A DNA stretch of 64,000 bases from Bacilli bacterium (GCA_017404555.1 JAFRCD010000005.1:1-64000), one strand, 5' to 3'. Counted from the stretch's first letter, positions 17,180-27,139 are shown. Made by a program: numbers and translations. Notes: generated from the sequence alone by a model not told the origin.

Positions 17180-17624
17180 AAAGAAGTATGTAGTTGATAA
17201 AAAGAAAAAAAATAAAAAGAAAAGCATTAAGACCATTACTATTGAAGGATACAGTATGGCCAAAAAGAATCATAAGTTTTATATTAAAGGAGATAACGTT
17301 TCTAATATAGTAGTAAGTGATGAAGAATTGGTAAAAAAATTAGTTATTTATAAAGTTGAAAAACAATATAAACAACTAATTAATAAAGCTACTGAAATCC
17401 TAGCTAGTGATGATGACGATAATGCTTCAGGAAGTAGATTAATACTTGATGAAGTAGAACGTTTTCGTCAACAAATTAAAAATAAGTATAAAGAATACTT
17501 AGAAAAAGAAGAATTAATGCTAATGGCTAAACAACTAACTATTATTAAGAAAGCTGCTAAAGAGAAAGAACAAGCCATTATATCAGAATTAAATGAAGAA
17601 AAAAAGGGAAATAAATCTAAATAA
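17172..17624 (+). CDS. uncharacterised basic coiled-coil protein in the trmD operon
   Basis: 150 residues, Lys-rich at the start (KKKYVVDKKKKNKKKS), with a long helical, probably coiled-coil second half. No family recognised. ATG 17172 lies six bases after AAGGTGA and overlaps the trmD stop, so it is translationally coupled. High charge and operon position would fit an RNA-binding accessory protein, but that is inference only. Confidence 0.6.
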   Translation: MPKKKYVVDKKKKNKKKSIKTITIEGYSMAKKNHKFYIKGDNVSNIVVSDEELVKKLVIYKVEKQYKQLINKATEILASDDDDNASGSRLILDEVERFRQQIKNKYKEYLEKEELMLMAKQLTIIKKAAKEKEQAIISELNEEKKGNKSK

Positions 17625-17627
17625 GTT

Positions 17628-17656
17628 AAAGAAGTGTAAAGTAGCACTTCTTTTTT
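17628..17656 (+). terminator. terminator of the trmD operon
   Basis: AAAGAAGTG and CACTTCTTT pair across an 8-nt loop with a T-run. Confidence 0.85.
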
Positions 17657-17708
17657 GTTTACAATAAATAATAAATGATATAATTATTTTAAGATAGGAA
17701 GTGGTTGT

Positions 17709-18497
17709 ATGGAGAAAAAGAGTAAAATAATTATTATCATCTTAAGTGTAATTATTGCTTTATTAGTATTGGGCATTATTGGATATATTATTTATGATAA
17801 TCCTTTTGCTAGTCCTAAGGTAGAAGAAAAGAAAAAAGTTAAGAAAGAAAAGAAAGAAAATCCTAATGCTTTAAAAGGAGAGGAAAAAGAAGAAATAAAA
17901 AAACATACAGAGGAATATCTTAGTTTAGCTAAGAGCTTTCCAATTACTGATGTTGATGATGTGGATGATCAAGCTATCTTCTGGTTTTTAACTATGAAAC
18001 TTCAAAACTATAGTGAGGGTTTTGCTAAAGAAGAAATGGAAAGACTAATGGAAAAGTACTTTAAAGATGATATCAATATTGTTTATGGTGATATTAATTG
18101 TAATGTTGGTGACGGTGTATTATACAAATTGGATAGTAATTCTTCTAAATATATTCGTGTTGGTGACCATGGTCATGGTGGAGCAGGACTTGTTGCTGGT
18201 GAAATGTTTTTTGAAGATATTACTAAGGATGGAGATTATATAACTGTTAAAACCCAAATTCTTTATAGTAGATGTGATGATGCTGATACAGTAGGACCCA
18301 TCTCTGTTTACTTCACCAAATGTCCAGATGAGAGTGGAAATAGTGTAGTTTATAGAACTAAAGCAGAAGGAGTAGAAATAACAGAAGAAGAATTTAAAAC
18401 CATTAAAGATAAAGTACCATATACGATATTTAAGTTCAAAATAAGCGAAGATAAAAAGAATTATGGACTAGTAAGTGTTGAAATAAAAGATGCCTAA
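17709..18497 (+). CDS. membrane-anchored extracytoplasmic protein, unknown function
   Basis: 262 residues: one N-terminal helix (IIIIILSVIIALLVLGIIGY), a Lys/Glu linker, and an outside domain of about 200 residues with four scattered Cys and a DHGHGGAGL loop. No known domain recognised. Same plan as the 6919 and 31519 proteins. A TATAAT at 17679-17684 gives a plausible promoter. The stop codon forms part of a terminator shared with the convergent flippase gene. Confidence 0.6.
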   Translation: MEKKSKIIIIILSVIIALLVLGIIGYIIYDNPFASPKVEEKKKVKKEKKENPNALKGEEKEEIKKHTEEYLSLAKSFPITDVDDVDDQAIFWFLTMKLQNYSEGFAKEEMERLMEKYFKDDINIVYGDINCNVGDGVLYKLDSNSSKYIRVGDHGHGGAGLVAGEMFFEDITKDGDYITVKTQILYSRCDDADTVGPISVYFTKCPDESGNSVVYRTKAEGVEITEEEFKTIKDKVPYTIFKFKISEDKKNYGLVSVEIKDA

Positions 18498-18511
18498 AAT
18501 AGGCATTTTTT
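18491..18511 (+). terminator. terminator in a convergent overlap
   Basis: TGCCTA (18491-18496) and TAGGCA (18500-18505) flank AAA and are followed by TTTTTTA. It spans the stops of both convergent genes, which overlap by four bases, and ends the rightward transcript. Confidence 0.75.
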
Positions 18512-19780
18512 AGTGTATTTAAATAGTAAGTAAACTACTACAATAATATTAATACTGGTACTAATAATAAGAGCATATATACCAATTTTAAGAAGTGAAA
18601 AAAGTATTAGAGAAGAACTTCTAACAAATAAAGAAATAATGGTTATTTTTAAGTTATAGGTACTTTTACCCATCGCATCAATCGCAAAAGACAAAGGTGC
18701 TTCTATATACTGAAGAATACATATAGGTGCAAGTATTCTAACATAATTAACTCCTAAAGTAGTATTATAAATTAGCTTTAAGAAAAATGTAGGAAAGATT
18801 ACAAGGGTTAGACAACAAACGGATCCAATTAAAAGAGAAAAGAAAAGAGCTTCCTTAATCTTTCTTTTTACTTCTTTTATATTTCTTTTAGAGTATTCCA
18901 AACTAACTACTGGTAATAAAGCTTGGGAAATAGCTAAAGTAAAGAAGGAAGGCAAAAGAATTAAAGGTAGTACATAACCCGTAATAATTCCATATTCACG
19001 TATAATAAATGTTTTAGAATAACCCGATAATAGTAAAAAAGTAGTAAGGATAATTGGTTCTAAAAAATATCCTAAAGAAGCAATTAATCTACTAGAAGTA
19101 TTTGGAACACTAATAGTAAGTGCTTCTTTCAAATAGATTTTACTGGGCTTTAAATCAGATTTTCTGATTTTGGAATCCTTAGGAATAAATAAAAGCATAA
19201 TTAATATTGATGATAATTCACTGAATATATTAACAATAATTAAAAAGTTAACCGCACTAGTAATATTATCTTTTAACTTAGGAATAAATATTATAATTAG
19301 AACTAATCTAACTATGTCTTCAAAAATATTGGATATTACATGGGGAAGCATTCTATTCTTACCAAAGAAATAACTCCTAATGATATTAGATAAAGTAGAA
19401 AAAGGAATTACTAAAGCAATAGAAGTTAAAGCTAGTGTAACTCTTTCTTCATGCAATAAGTTTTTAGCTAAAAAAGGACTAAAACAAATTATAATAATCA
19501 TCAAAATAATATTTATGACTAATGATATCGGTACTATCGAAGAAAATAATCTTTTACTATTTCTTTTCTTTTCAGCTACTAGTTTAGAAATAGCTATAGG
19601 GAAACCAAATTGACTAAGACTAATAAAAAGCATAAAAGTAGGTAATATCAACATATAAAGACCTATTCCTTCAGTACCAATCAATCTATTAATAATAATT
19701 TTAATAACCATTCCTAGGAGTTTTGTAACGAATCCACCGACCATTAAAAGGGCTGTTGCCTTGATAAAACTACCTTTCAT
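18494..19780 (-). CDS. SpoVB/MurJ-like lipid flippase (MOP superfamily)
   Basis: 428 residues, about 12 hydrophobic helices, with the polysaccharide-transport opening FIKATALLMVGGFVTKLLGM and the RLIGTEGIGLYMLILPTF region typical of SpoVB-type proteins. Such proteins flip lipid-linked wall or polysaccharide precursors; SpoVB is needed for spore cortex in Bacillus. At 428 residues it is shorter than SpoVB (about 520), so a general lipid II or polysaccharide flippase is equally possible. It is the only gene on the minus strand in the first 49 kb. Its ribosome site is an unusual GGGGGG tract. Confidence 0.82.
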   Translation of the reverse strand: MKGSFIKATALLMVGGFVTKLLGMVIKIIINRLIGTEGIGLYMLILPTFMLFISLSQFGFPIAISKLVAEKKRNSKRLFSSIVPISLVINIILMIIIICFSPFLAKNLLHEERVTLALTSIALVIPFSTLSNIIRSYFFGKNRMLPHVISNIFEDIVRLVLIIIFIPKLKDNITSAVNFLIIVNIFSELSSILIMLLFIPKDSKIRKSDLKPSKIYLKEALTISVPNTSSRLIASLGYFLEPIILTTFLLLSGYSKTFIIREYGIITGYVLPLILLPSFFTLAISQALLPVVSLEYSKRNIKEVKRKIKEALFFSLLIGSVCCLTLVIFPTFFLKLIYNTTLGVNYVRILAPICILQYIEAPLSFAIDAMGKSTYNLKITIISLFVRSSSLILFSLLKIGIYALIISTSINIIVVVYLLFKYTKKCLF

Positions 19781-19901
19781 AAAATACCCCCCAAAAAAAT
19801 AAAAAAAATGTCAAAAAAGAGTGTTCATTTTTTTCTAAATATGATATTATATTTTATGAAAAGAGTAGTGATTTTATTTCAATATGTAAAATTACTGTAT
19901 A

Positions 19902-19930
19902 GTTACATAAATTTGCTCTTCATATATAAT
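19902..19930 (+). promoter_or_regulatory. promoter of the 19967 gene
   Basis: GTTACA (19902-19907), a 17-nt spacer and TATAAT (19925-19930). Confidence 0.6.
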
Positions 19931-19966
19931 TTAAAAATGATAAAATAAGATTTAGAGGTGAAAATT

Positions 19967-20854
19967 ATGAACGATTTACTTTTATTTTTAACTTCAAAGG
20001 AGATTATGATAGTCTATATACTTATTTTAGCTATTGTATTCCTTAGTATCGTAGTTTGGTTAATTGAAAGAAGTTATTATAAAAGAAAACTCCGTCATAA
20101 TACCAAAGAATTAAATAGATTAGTAGATGAAGTAGGAGAAAGACTTGTAGAAGAAGAAAAGACAAAGCCTGTACCAGCAACTACTATTGAAGCTACTATT
20201 CCTACTAAGGTAGAAGAAAAAATAGAAGTTATTGAACCTACTCCTAAAGTTGAAGAGATAGAAGTAAAGCCAGTAGTTGAACAACCTAAGGAAGAAATAG
20301 TATATGAAACTATTGAAGATGAACAACTACAAGCACAAGAAGAAATAAGAAAGATTACAGAAAGTTTAATTGATGTTAAAGAAGATGAACCAATTGAAAA
20401 TATTGCTTTAACTAAATTTGAAGAAGAACAAGAGAAAAATTCTATTATCAGTATTGATGAATTAATGGCTACTAAAGAAATGTATAAAGTAGAAGAAATT
20501 AATGATTATGAAGATGAAAGCAATGTAATACTTAGTATTAATGAATTAGAGAATTTAAAGAATAATACTCAACCAGTTGTAAAAGAAGAAGTAGAACCAG
20601 TTAAATTAACTGTAGTAGATCCAAAAGACATTAGGCCAAATGTTAAAGTTGTTGAAGAAAAGAAACCAACTACTACATTCAAGAGTAGTCCTGTTATTTC
20701 ACCAATCTTTGGATTAGAAAATAAAGAAAAAGTAGAGAAGAATAATGTAATGAATTTAGAAAATTCAGCTACTTATGATAAGTTTGATGAAGAAATAAGA
20801 AAAACTAATGAATTCTTAAATACTTTAAAAGAACTACAAAAGAAATTAGATTAA
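19967..20854 (+). CDS. membrane-anchored acidic protein with repeated ISI(D/N)EL motifs
   Basis: 295 residues. One membrane helix (about 12-33) is followed by basic residues, then a long Glu/Lys/Pro/Val-rich, probably disordered cytoplasmic region (about 60-240) and a short C-terminal helix. Two short motifs, IISIDELMATKEM and ILSINELENLKN, repeat within the acidic part, and SPVISPIFGLENK follows near the C-terminus. The plan of membrane tether, flexible arm and short linear motifs suits a scaffold for cytoplasmic partners, for example in division. No family recognised. ATG 19967 follows AGAGGTG. Confidence 0.65.
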   Translation: MNDLLLFLTSKEIMIVYILILAIVFLSIVVWLIERSYYKRKLRHNTKELNRLVDEVGERLVEEEKTKPVPATTIEATIPTKVEEKIEVIEPTPKVEEIEVKPVVEQPKEEIVYETIEDEQLQAQEEIRKITESLIDVKEDEPIENIALTKFEEEQEKNSIISIDELMATKEMYKVEEINDYEDESNVILSINELENLKNNTQPVVKEEVEPVKLTVVDPKDIRPNVKVVEEKKPTTTFKSSPVISPIFGLENKEKVEKNNVMNLENSATYDKFDEEIRKTNEFLNTLKELQKKLD

Positions 20855-20866
20855 TGTATGAGATAT

Positions 20867-20893
20867 AAACAAGGATACAAATCCTTGTTTTTT
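20867..20893 (+). terminator. terminator after the 19967 gene
   Basis: AAACAAGGAT and ATCCTTGTTT pair around ACAA, followed by T. Confidence 0.85.
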
Positions 20894-20942
20894 AGTTTCG
20901 TCTAGGTTATAATAAATATATAAGATAAAGTAGGAGAAGCAT

Positions 20943-22784
20943 ATGAAAAAGATATTCAACCTATATAATATAACTTTAGTAATATTATTAACATTAATAT
21001 CAGTATTAACTTTAAGGACAACAGAAGTAAAAGCTACAGGAACAGTAACATGGCCAAGTGGAAGTACTGCTACTATATCAAGAACAGTTCAAAATGTTTA
21101 TAATGCTCCCAAAGTAAATTTCACTTACAACGTGGTTGAGGGTTCATTAAAGACAGCTGATTTTGCTCCAGGAGCAAATGTGTACAATTCAATGGGTATA
21201 TTATCTGGTGGTCCCAATCATATATATAATGTACACAGTTTTTTAAAAGCTACTTCTTTACCCGAAGGGTTTACACCTGATCCAGTCAATATTGTTTCAT
21301 CATCAACTTCTGAGTATCCTATTTATATGTGGTATTCTAATAATACTATTTATTATTATAGTGAAGCCGATATTATATATTTAAATCCTAATTCTTCATA
21401 TATGTTTGGTGATCCTGATGGTAATGGTAGTATTAACCTAACAAATGTTTCGGGATTACAATATGTGAACACCTCTAAAGTAACAAATATGGAATGTATG
21501 TTTTTTGCTTGGAGATTTACTAGTGATTTGGATTTAACACCCTTAGCAAATTGGGATGTCTCAAATGTAACAAATATGAATTCGATGTTTTACGCTGAGC
21601 TGTCTTCTAATTTAACTGATATATCTCCACTTGCTAATTGGGACACTTCAAATGTAACAAATATGGGCACGATTTTTAATAACCAACAAAAAATATCAGG
21701 AACCTTTCCGATATTAGGAAATCCAACAATGTATGGTGATGCCTTCTATAATGCAGCTACTCAATCAGGGTCTCAAATAACTGTTAATTATGGAAGCGGA
21801 ACTACTAATATAGATAGTATAATTGCTACTAAATCAAATAATTCTAATGTAGTAAAAGGGGTACAGGTGTCACCGCCATCTACATCGCCAAGTGGAGGAA
21901 TAACAGCTACTGCAACTATTTCCTTTAATGGAAACGAAACAGTAAGCAATAGTTATACAGCGACCAAGTCTACAACTATTAATCTGGCTAATTTAGGACT
22001 TACATTTACTGAACCTGGTAATTATGAATTTAAAGTTAATGAAATAGTTACTAGTAATAATGCTTATCCTATTACTAGTGATACTTATACAATAGTAATA
22101 ACTGTTCGTAATGAACTTAATGCTAATAATAGGCCAACAGGTAATTTAGAAGCTACTTTTGTAATTAAGGATTCTAATGATAATAAGGTAAATACTATGA
22201 GTTTTAGTGCTCCTAAAGATGAAAGTAAGTTTGGTCATATTGAATTAACTAAGAAAGTAAAAGGACTAATGGGAAGTATTACTAAATATTTTGAATTTTC
22301 TGTTCAAATAGATGATGCAGCTAGTAATGCTTGTTCTAGTTATAGTGGTAATGAAAAGTATCCTGTAAGTGGAGTAGATTCAGGTCACTATAGTGCTGCT
22401 GAAGTAACTAAATGTAAAAGTGGTACTAAAGATAGTTTATCTTTAAAACATAATCAGACAGCAATTATAGGTCAGTTTACTTATAACAACAATACTTACG
22501 ACTCTATTTCTATAGATGATTATTATAAGATAATAGAAAGTGCTGAAAGTGACTATACGACAACCTTTAAGATAAATAGTGGTAGTACTACTAGTGGTCG
22601 AGATACTGGTAGCAAAGCTATAACCCATAGTGGTAAGATTGTTACTTTCTATAATCAAAGAGAAGGTTCTCCGTTAACAGGGCTAATCCTAACAATCTTA
22701 CCTTATCTAATTCTAGTAGGTATCGGTATTGGAGGAGTACTCTTATATAAAAACAGAAAAGAACTGTTAAAAGTAAAGATCTAA
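20943..22784 (+). CDS. pilin-like cell-surface protein with DUF285 repeats and SPLTG anchor
   Basis: 613 residues. A signal peptide (to about residue 31, VKATG) is followed by BspA/DUF285-type repeats (NWDVSNVTNMNSMFY and NWDTSNVTNM, about 185-260). Next come tandem Spy0128/FctA-like pilin domains (TSDTYTIVITVRNELNANN; FGHIELTKKVKGLMG), a family that forms internal Lys-Asn isopeptide bonds. The C-terminus is SPLTG, a hydrophobic helix and KNRKE, a variant sortase signal. It is probably covalently anchored and used in adhesion. The protein at 55033 is a paralogue with the same N- and C-terminal plan. No sortase gene lies in the window. Confidence 0.82.
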   Translation: MKKIFNLYNITLVILLTLISVLTLRTTEVKATGTVTWPSGSTATISRTVQNVYNAPKVNFTYNVVEGSLKTADFAPGANVYNSMGILSGGPNHIYNVHSFLKATSLPEGFTPDPVNIVSSSTSEYPIYMWYSNNTIYYYSEADIIYLNPNSSYMFGDPDGNGSINLTNVSGLQYVNTSKVTNMECMFFAWRFTSDLDLTPLANWDVSNVTNMNSMFYAELSSNLTDISPLANWDTSNVTNMGTIFNNQQKISGTFPILGNPTMYGDAFYNAATQSGSQITVNYGSGTTNIDSIIATKSNNSNVVKGVQVSPPSTSPSGGITATATISFNGNETVSNSYTATKSTTINLANLGLTFTEPGNYEFKVNEIVTSNNAYPITSDTYTIVITVRNELNANNRPTGNLEATFVIKDSNDNKVNTMSFSAPKDESKFGHIELTKKVKGLMGSITKYFEFSVQIDDAASNACSSYSGNEKYPVSGVDSGHYSAAEVTKCKSGTKDSLSLKHNQTAIIGQFTYNNNTYDSISIDDYYKIIESAESDYTTTFKINSGSTTSGRDTGSKAITHSGKIVTFYNQREGSPLTGLILTILPYLILVGIGIGGVLLYKNRKELLKVKI

Positions 22785-22791
22785 ATTATTT

Positions 22792-22818
22792 AAAGAGTTG
22801 ATAAAACTCTTTTTTCTT
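22792..22818 (+). terminator. terminator after the surface protein
   Basis: AAAGAGTT and AACTCTTT pair around ATAA and run into TTTTTC. It covers an in-frame TTG upstream of mtaB, which rules that start out. Confidence 0.82.
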
Positions 22819-22842
22819 TGTATAATTATGTCCGGTGGTTAT

Positions 22843-24138
22843 ATGACATTTTCAATATATACTTTAGGTTGTAAAGTCAATCTTTATGAAAGTGAATTTG
22901 TAGCTAACTTACTTAAGAAAAATAAATACACTGAAAAAGAGTTCAGTGATTTTTGTGATGTATATATTATTAATACTTGTTCAGTTACTAATAACGCTGA
23001 TAGTAAGTCTATGAAAATGATTAGAAATGCCAAAAAACGTAATCCTGAAGCCTGTATAGTTGCGATGGGGTGTTTTGTTGAGAAGAGTAAAGATAATCTA
23101 GATAAAATAAATGAATGTGCTGATATTATAATAGGTACTAAAGATAAATCTAAAATAGTTGAACTTTTGGATAAATTCTTTGAAGATAAGAAAAGGATTA
23201 CTAGATTATACGATTATCTTGCTAAAGACAGTTTTGAAGACATGTACATTGATAATTTTGCGAGTAGGACAAGAGCTTTCGTTAAAATACAAGATGGATG
23301 TGAGAACTTCTGTAGCTATTGCATTATTCCTTTTGTAAGAGGAAAAAGAAGAAGTAAAGACTTTGACAAAGTCATAGAAGAAATAACCTCTCTAGTTAAT
23401 AATGGTTATCAAGAAATAGTCTTAACTGGTATTCATACTGGTAGTTATGGTGTAGATATTAATAGTAGTTTTGCTTCTCTATTAAGAGAAATAGTAAAAA
23501 TTAAGGAGTTGAAAAGGCTTCGTATTTCTTCAATTGAAATAACGGAATTAAATGATGAAGTACTTGCTTTATTAAGAGAGGATAACGTAATAGTTGATCA
23601 TCTACATATACCACTACAATCTGGATGTGATAAGATATTAAAGTTAATGAATAGAAAATATGATTTAGCTTACTTTGAAAACAAATTAAAAGAAATAAGA
23701 AAGATCAGAAAAGATATTGCTATAACAACAGATGTTATAGTTGGATTTCCCGGTGAGAGTGATGAAGACTTTAGAGAAACAGTAGATACTGTTAAGCATT
23801 TTGAGTTTGCTAAAATTCATGTGTTCCCATACTCTTTAAGAGAAGGTACTAAAGCCGCTACTATGACTGATCAAGTAGACGGGAGAGTTAAAAAAGAGCG
23901 AGCAAAGACTCTTGGAGAAGTATCAAAAGAGCTAGAGATTAATTACATGAATAAGTTTATAGGTAAAGATTTGTTAGTTTTAACTGAAGAAGTAAAGGAT
24001 GGCTTTACTTATGGACATACTAGTAATTATCTTCATATAAAAATTAATAAAGAATTAAAGCCTAATACTTTTATTAAAGTACATCTTATTAAGGTTAATT
24101 ATCCTTATGTAGAAGGAGAGCCTAATGACTTACATTAA
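22843..24138 (+). CDS. mtaB: tRNA t6A37 methylthiotransferase MtaB
   Basis: Radical-SAM enzyme that adds a methylthio group to t6A37 of tRNAs reading ANN codons. 431 residues: an N-terminal UPF0004 domain with three Cys for one iron-sulfur cluster (TLGCKVN, NTCSVT, AMGCF), the radical-SAM motif CENFCSYC with IIPFVRG, and a C-terminal TRAM domain. The GCKVN opening marks MtaB rather than MiaB. ATG 22843 is chosen because the upstream frame lies in a terminator. Overlaps recD2 by 14 bases. Confidence 0.93.
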   Translation: MTFSIYTLGCKVNLYESEFVANLLKKNKYTEKEFSDFCDVYIINTCSVTNNADSKSMKMIRNAKKRNPEACIVAMGCFVEKSKDNLDKINECADIIIGTKDKSKIVELLDKFFEDKKRITRLYDYLAKDSFEDMYIDNFASRTRAFVKIQDGCENFCSYCIIPFVRGKRRSKDFDKVIEEITSLVNNGYQEIVLTGIHTGSYGVDINSSFASLLREIVKIKELKRLRISSIEITELNDEVLALLREDNVIVDHLHIPLQSGCDKILKLMNRKYDLAYFENKLKEIRKIRKDIAITTDVIVGFPGESDEDFRETVDTVKHFEFAKIHVFPYSLREGTKAATMTDQVDGRVKKERAKTLGEVSKELEINYMNKFIGKDLLVLTEEVKDGFTYGHTSNYLHIKINKELKPNTFIKVHLIKVNYPYVEGEPNDLH

Positions 24139-26320
24139 AGGAAAATATAGTCGTAGTATTTATACATCTGATAATGGTTACCATATCGGACTTTTTAGGG
24201 TGCAAGAAGCCAGTTCTGATGAATTATCTAGTTATGTTGGTAGAACAATAACTTTCACAGGTTATTTTCCTGAATTAAATGATATTGATAACTATATTTT
24301 CTATGGTAAATTAGTTCAACATGATAAATATGGAGAACAGTTTCAAGTAGATAGTTATGAAAGAGTCTTACCTGATGAAGATGATAGTATGATTACTTTC
24401 TTAACTAGTTCTTTATTTAAGGGTTGTGGTGTTGGTAAGGCCAAGGCTACTAAAATAGTTAAAACTCTTGGTAAAGACACATTAAAAGTAATACTAGAAA
24501 ACCCTAATGATCTATTATTAATTCCTACTATTAGTGAGAAAAACGCTACTAAACTACATAACCGCTTAAAGGATTATGAAACTAGTTATGACAGTATTTT
24601 ATACTTAACTAATCTTGGTTTTAGTGCTAAAGAGGCAGCACAAATATATAATTATTATAAAGATGATGTTATAAGAGTAATAGAAGATAATATTTATACT
24701 TTAATTAATGATATTAATGGAATGAGTTTTAAAAGAATAGATAGTATTTATTTGCGTAATAATGATGATTTAAATAATATTAATCGTTTGAAGGCAGTAG
24801 TTATATATATTTTAAATGAACTAACCTTTAATATTGGCTATAGTTATTTTTCCTTTGATGAAATTAGTTCTTATATTCCTAAAGTCCTAGGATATTCTAT
24901 TTCTAATTTAGAAGAAGTACTAAAAGAGTTAGAAAAAGATTTAAAACTTATTAATTATAATAATCGTTATTATTTATATGATATGTTTACTAGTGAAGAA
25001 TTAATTGTGAACAGAGTTAATATTATAAATCGCAATTCTCCTAAAAAGATTAGTAACCTAGATAAAGTTATTAAAGAAGTAGAAGAGGATTTGTCTATTA
25101 AATACAATAGTGATCAAAAAGAAGCTATTAAACAGGCTATAAGCAATGATTTTCTAATTATTACTGGTGGACCAGGTACAGGAAAAACAACAATAATTAG
25201 AGCTATATGTGAGGTATATAGGCGGATTTTTAATATTAATTACTTAAAACTAAGTAAAGAGTTAGCTCTTTTATCCCCAACTGGTAGAGCGGCTAAAAGA
25301 ATAAGTGAAAAGACTAATTATCCAGCTTCTACTATTCATAGGTTCTTAAAATGGAACAAGGAAACTGATAATTTTTCTGTTAATGAATACAATCAAAGTG
25401 ATGTTAAAATGGTCATTATTGATGAGTTTAGTATGGTTGATACTTATTTATTTGCTAATCTCTTAAAAGGCTTAAAAGTAGATACTAAGATCATTATTAT
25501 TGGTGATGATGATCAATTACCTAGTGTTGGTCCTGGTGAAGTTTTAAAAGATATGTTAGATAGTGAAAAATTAAACTACGTTAAACTTAATAAATTATAT
25601 CGTCAAAGTGAAAACTCTAATATTATTAAGCTTGCTTATGATATAAAAAGAGAAAAACTAGATGAAAGTATTTTTAATACTAAAGATGACTTAACTTTTA
25701 TCAACAGTCATGATGACTTTGTAATGGATAATATTATTGACTTAGTAAAGACTTATAGAGATCTATCTTATCAAGATTTACAAGTATTAATACCTATCTA
25801 TAAATCATATTTAGGAATTGATAATGCCAATAATAAATTACAAGCTGTACTTAATAGAAAGAGTTCCAATAAAAAGGAAATTACTATTGGTGATACTACT
25901 TATCGAGAAAATGATAAAGTCATTCAACTAATCAATAATCCAGATGATAATGTCTTTAATGGAGATATTGGTATTATTAAAAAGATCATAACTAGACCTA
26001 AAAAAGAAATAACTATTGACTTTGATGGTAATTTAGTAAGTTATAAACAGAGTAGTTTTAATGATTTTAAACTAGCTTATGCAATATCTATCCACAAAGC
26101 TCAAGGTACAGAAACTGATATAATTATTCTACCAATTGTAAGAACATATAGTAGAATGCTTTATAAGAAGTTAATTTATACCGCAGTAACTAGAGCTAAG
26201 AAAAAACTATTTATTATTGGTGATATTAAATATTTACACTATGCCGTTAATAATAATAAAGAAGATCTACGGAGAACCTCTATTAAAGAATTCTTAACTG
26301 ATGGTATAAAACATGAATAA
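24125..26320 (+). CDS. recD2: RecD2-type DNA helicase
   Basis: SF1B 5'-3' helicase acting in DNA repair without RecBC. 731 residues (usual range 730-800). An N-terminal OB-like and helix-hairpin-helix region (about 1-200) precedes Walker A GGPGTGKTT (about residue 350), Walker B region IIDEFSMVD, motif III IGDDDQLPSVGPG, and motif VI with AYAISIHKAQGTE and TAVTRAKK. GGAG lies before ATG 24125, which is inside the mtaB end, so the two are coupled. Confidence 0.93.
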   Translation: MTYIKGKYSRSIYTSDNGYHIGLFRVQEASSDELSSYVGRTITFTGYFPELNDIDNYIFYGKLVQHDKYGEQFQVDSYERVLPDEDDSMITFLTSSLFKGCGVGKAKATKIVKTLGKDTLKVILENPNDLLLIPTISEKNATKLHNRLKDYETSYDSILYLTNLGFSAKEAAQIYNYYKDDVIRVIEDNIYTLINDINGMSFKRIDSIYLRNNDDLNNINRLKAVVIYILNELTFNIGYSYFSFDEISSYIPKVLGYSISNLEEVLKELEKDLKLINYNNRYYLYDMFTSEELIVNRVNIINRNSPKKISNLDKVIKEVEEDLSIKYNSDQKEAIKQAISNDFLIITGGPGTGKTTIIRAICEVYRRIFNINYLKLSKELALLSPTGRAAKRISEKTNYPASTIHRFLKWNKETDNFSVNEYNQSDVKMVIIDEFSMVDTYLFANLLKGLKVDTKIIIIGDDDQLPSVGPGEVLKDMLDSEKLNYVKLNKLYRQSENSNIIKLAYDIKREKLDESIFNTKDDLTFINSHDDFVMDNIIDLVKTYRDLSYQDLQVLIPIYKSYLGIDNANNKLQAVLNRKSSNKKEITIGDTTYRENDKVIQLINNPDDNVFNGDIGIIKKIITRPKKEITIDFDGNLVSYKQSSFNDFKLAYAISIHKAQGTETDIIILPIVRTYSRMLYKKLIYTAVTRAKKKLFIIGDIKYLHYAVNNNKEDLRRTSIKEFLTDGIKHE

Positions 26321-26349
26321 AACACCATAATATTACTGAGGTGATTTAT

Positions 26350-26520
26350 TTGAATAAAATTGTTTCTAAGGCCTTGGGAATGATGGCTATAATGGGTGCT
26401 GGTATTGGAGGCTATATGCTTCTTGAGAAAAAGAACCCAGAAATGGCAAAAGATATGCAAAATATTGCAAATAATGCTAAAAACAAGGCTACTGACATAA
26501 TGAATGATATGAAGAACTGA
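26350..26520 (+). CDS. small YtxH-like membrane protein (56 aa)
   Basis: TTG 26350 follows GAGGTGA at 26338-26344 by five bases; the frame ends at TGA 26518-26520. The product has a hydrophobic Gly/Met-rich segment (ALGMMAIMGAGIGGYML) and an amphipathic tail with NIANNAKNKATDIMNDM. It resembles short YtxH-type envelope proteins, but the match is loose. A terminator starts inside its last codons, which supports a genuine gene end. Confidence 0.65.
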   Translation: MNKIVSKALGMMAIMGAGIGGYMLLEKKNPEMAKDMQNIANNAKNKATDIMNDMKN

Positions 26521-26537
26521 TATTTCAGTTCTTTTTT
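26512..26537 (+). terminator. terminator after the 26350 gene
   Basis: AGAACTGA and TTCAGTTCT pair around a short loop, followed by TTTTTT. Confidence 0.88.
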
Positions 26538-26587
26538 ATTGAAAAGTTTTATTGTTTATTATATTATATTAATGAAAGGTAGGGAAA

Positions 26588-27139
26588 ATGGAAGTAGTAA
26601 GAGTAAAAGGGGAATCGGATTATAGCTACACAATCATCGATAATAACAAGAGTTTAAATATCTTTTTTGATAAATATTTAAACCCGTATTTTACCTGCAA
26701 AAATTTAGAGAAGGAAGATAAATATATACTTTTTCATATTACTGAAGAAGATTATAGTATTTACACTATCTTTGATAATCTATATAGAAATCTTACTAAA
26801 GAAGTAGTCGATGAAAAAAAGAAAAGAAAGTGCAAGAACAAAAGACATGGTAAAGCCATAGTTTTTGAAAGTGATAATGACATCTTTTCCTCAATTAATG
26901 AAAAGGAGCAACAAAGTAATAGCTTAATTATTGCCAAAGAAGAAACAGATATAATTATGCAGTTCAATTATAAGAATAATATTAATAATACTATTAGAGT
27001 TGATAATTCCAAAAATCAATATAATCATTTTAAAGAAGCGTTTATTGAATTCTATGACGATTTACAGAATTATGATCCTGAATACCACCAAATGCACATC
27101 AAGGAATATAAATACTTAACAAAGAAAATTCGCAAGTAA
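26588..27139 (+). CDS. uncharacterised cytoplasmic protein
   Basis: 183 residues, no membrane helix or signal peptide, with a basic patch (EKKKRKCKNKRHGK) in the middle. No family recognised. It stands alone between two terminator/promoter boundaries. A TATATTA-like -10 box precedes it near 26561-26570. Confidence 0.5.
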   Translation: MEVVRVKGESDYSYTIIDNNKSLNIFFDKYLNPYFTCKNLEKEDKYILFHITEEDYSIYTIFDNLYRNLTKEVVDEKKKRKCKNKRHGKAIVFESDNDIFSSINEKEQQSNSLIIAKEETDIIMQFNYKNNINNTIRVDNSKNQYNHFKEAFIEFYDDLQNYDPEYHQMHIKEYKYLTKKIRK

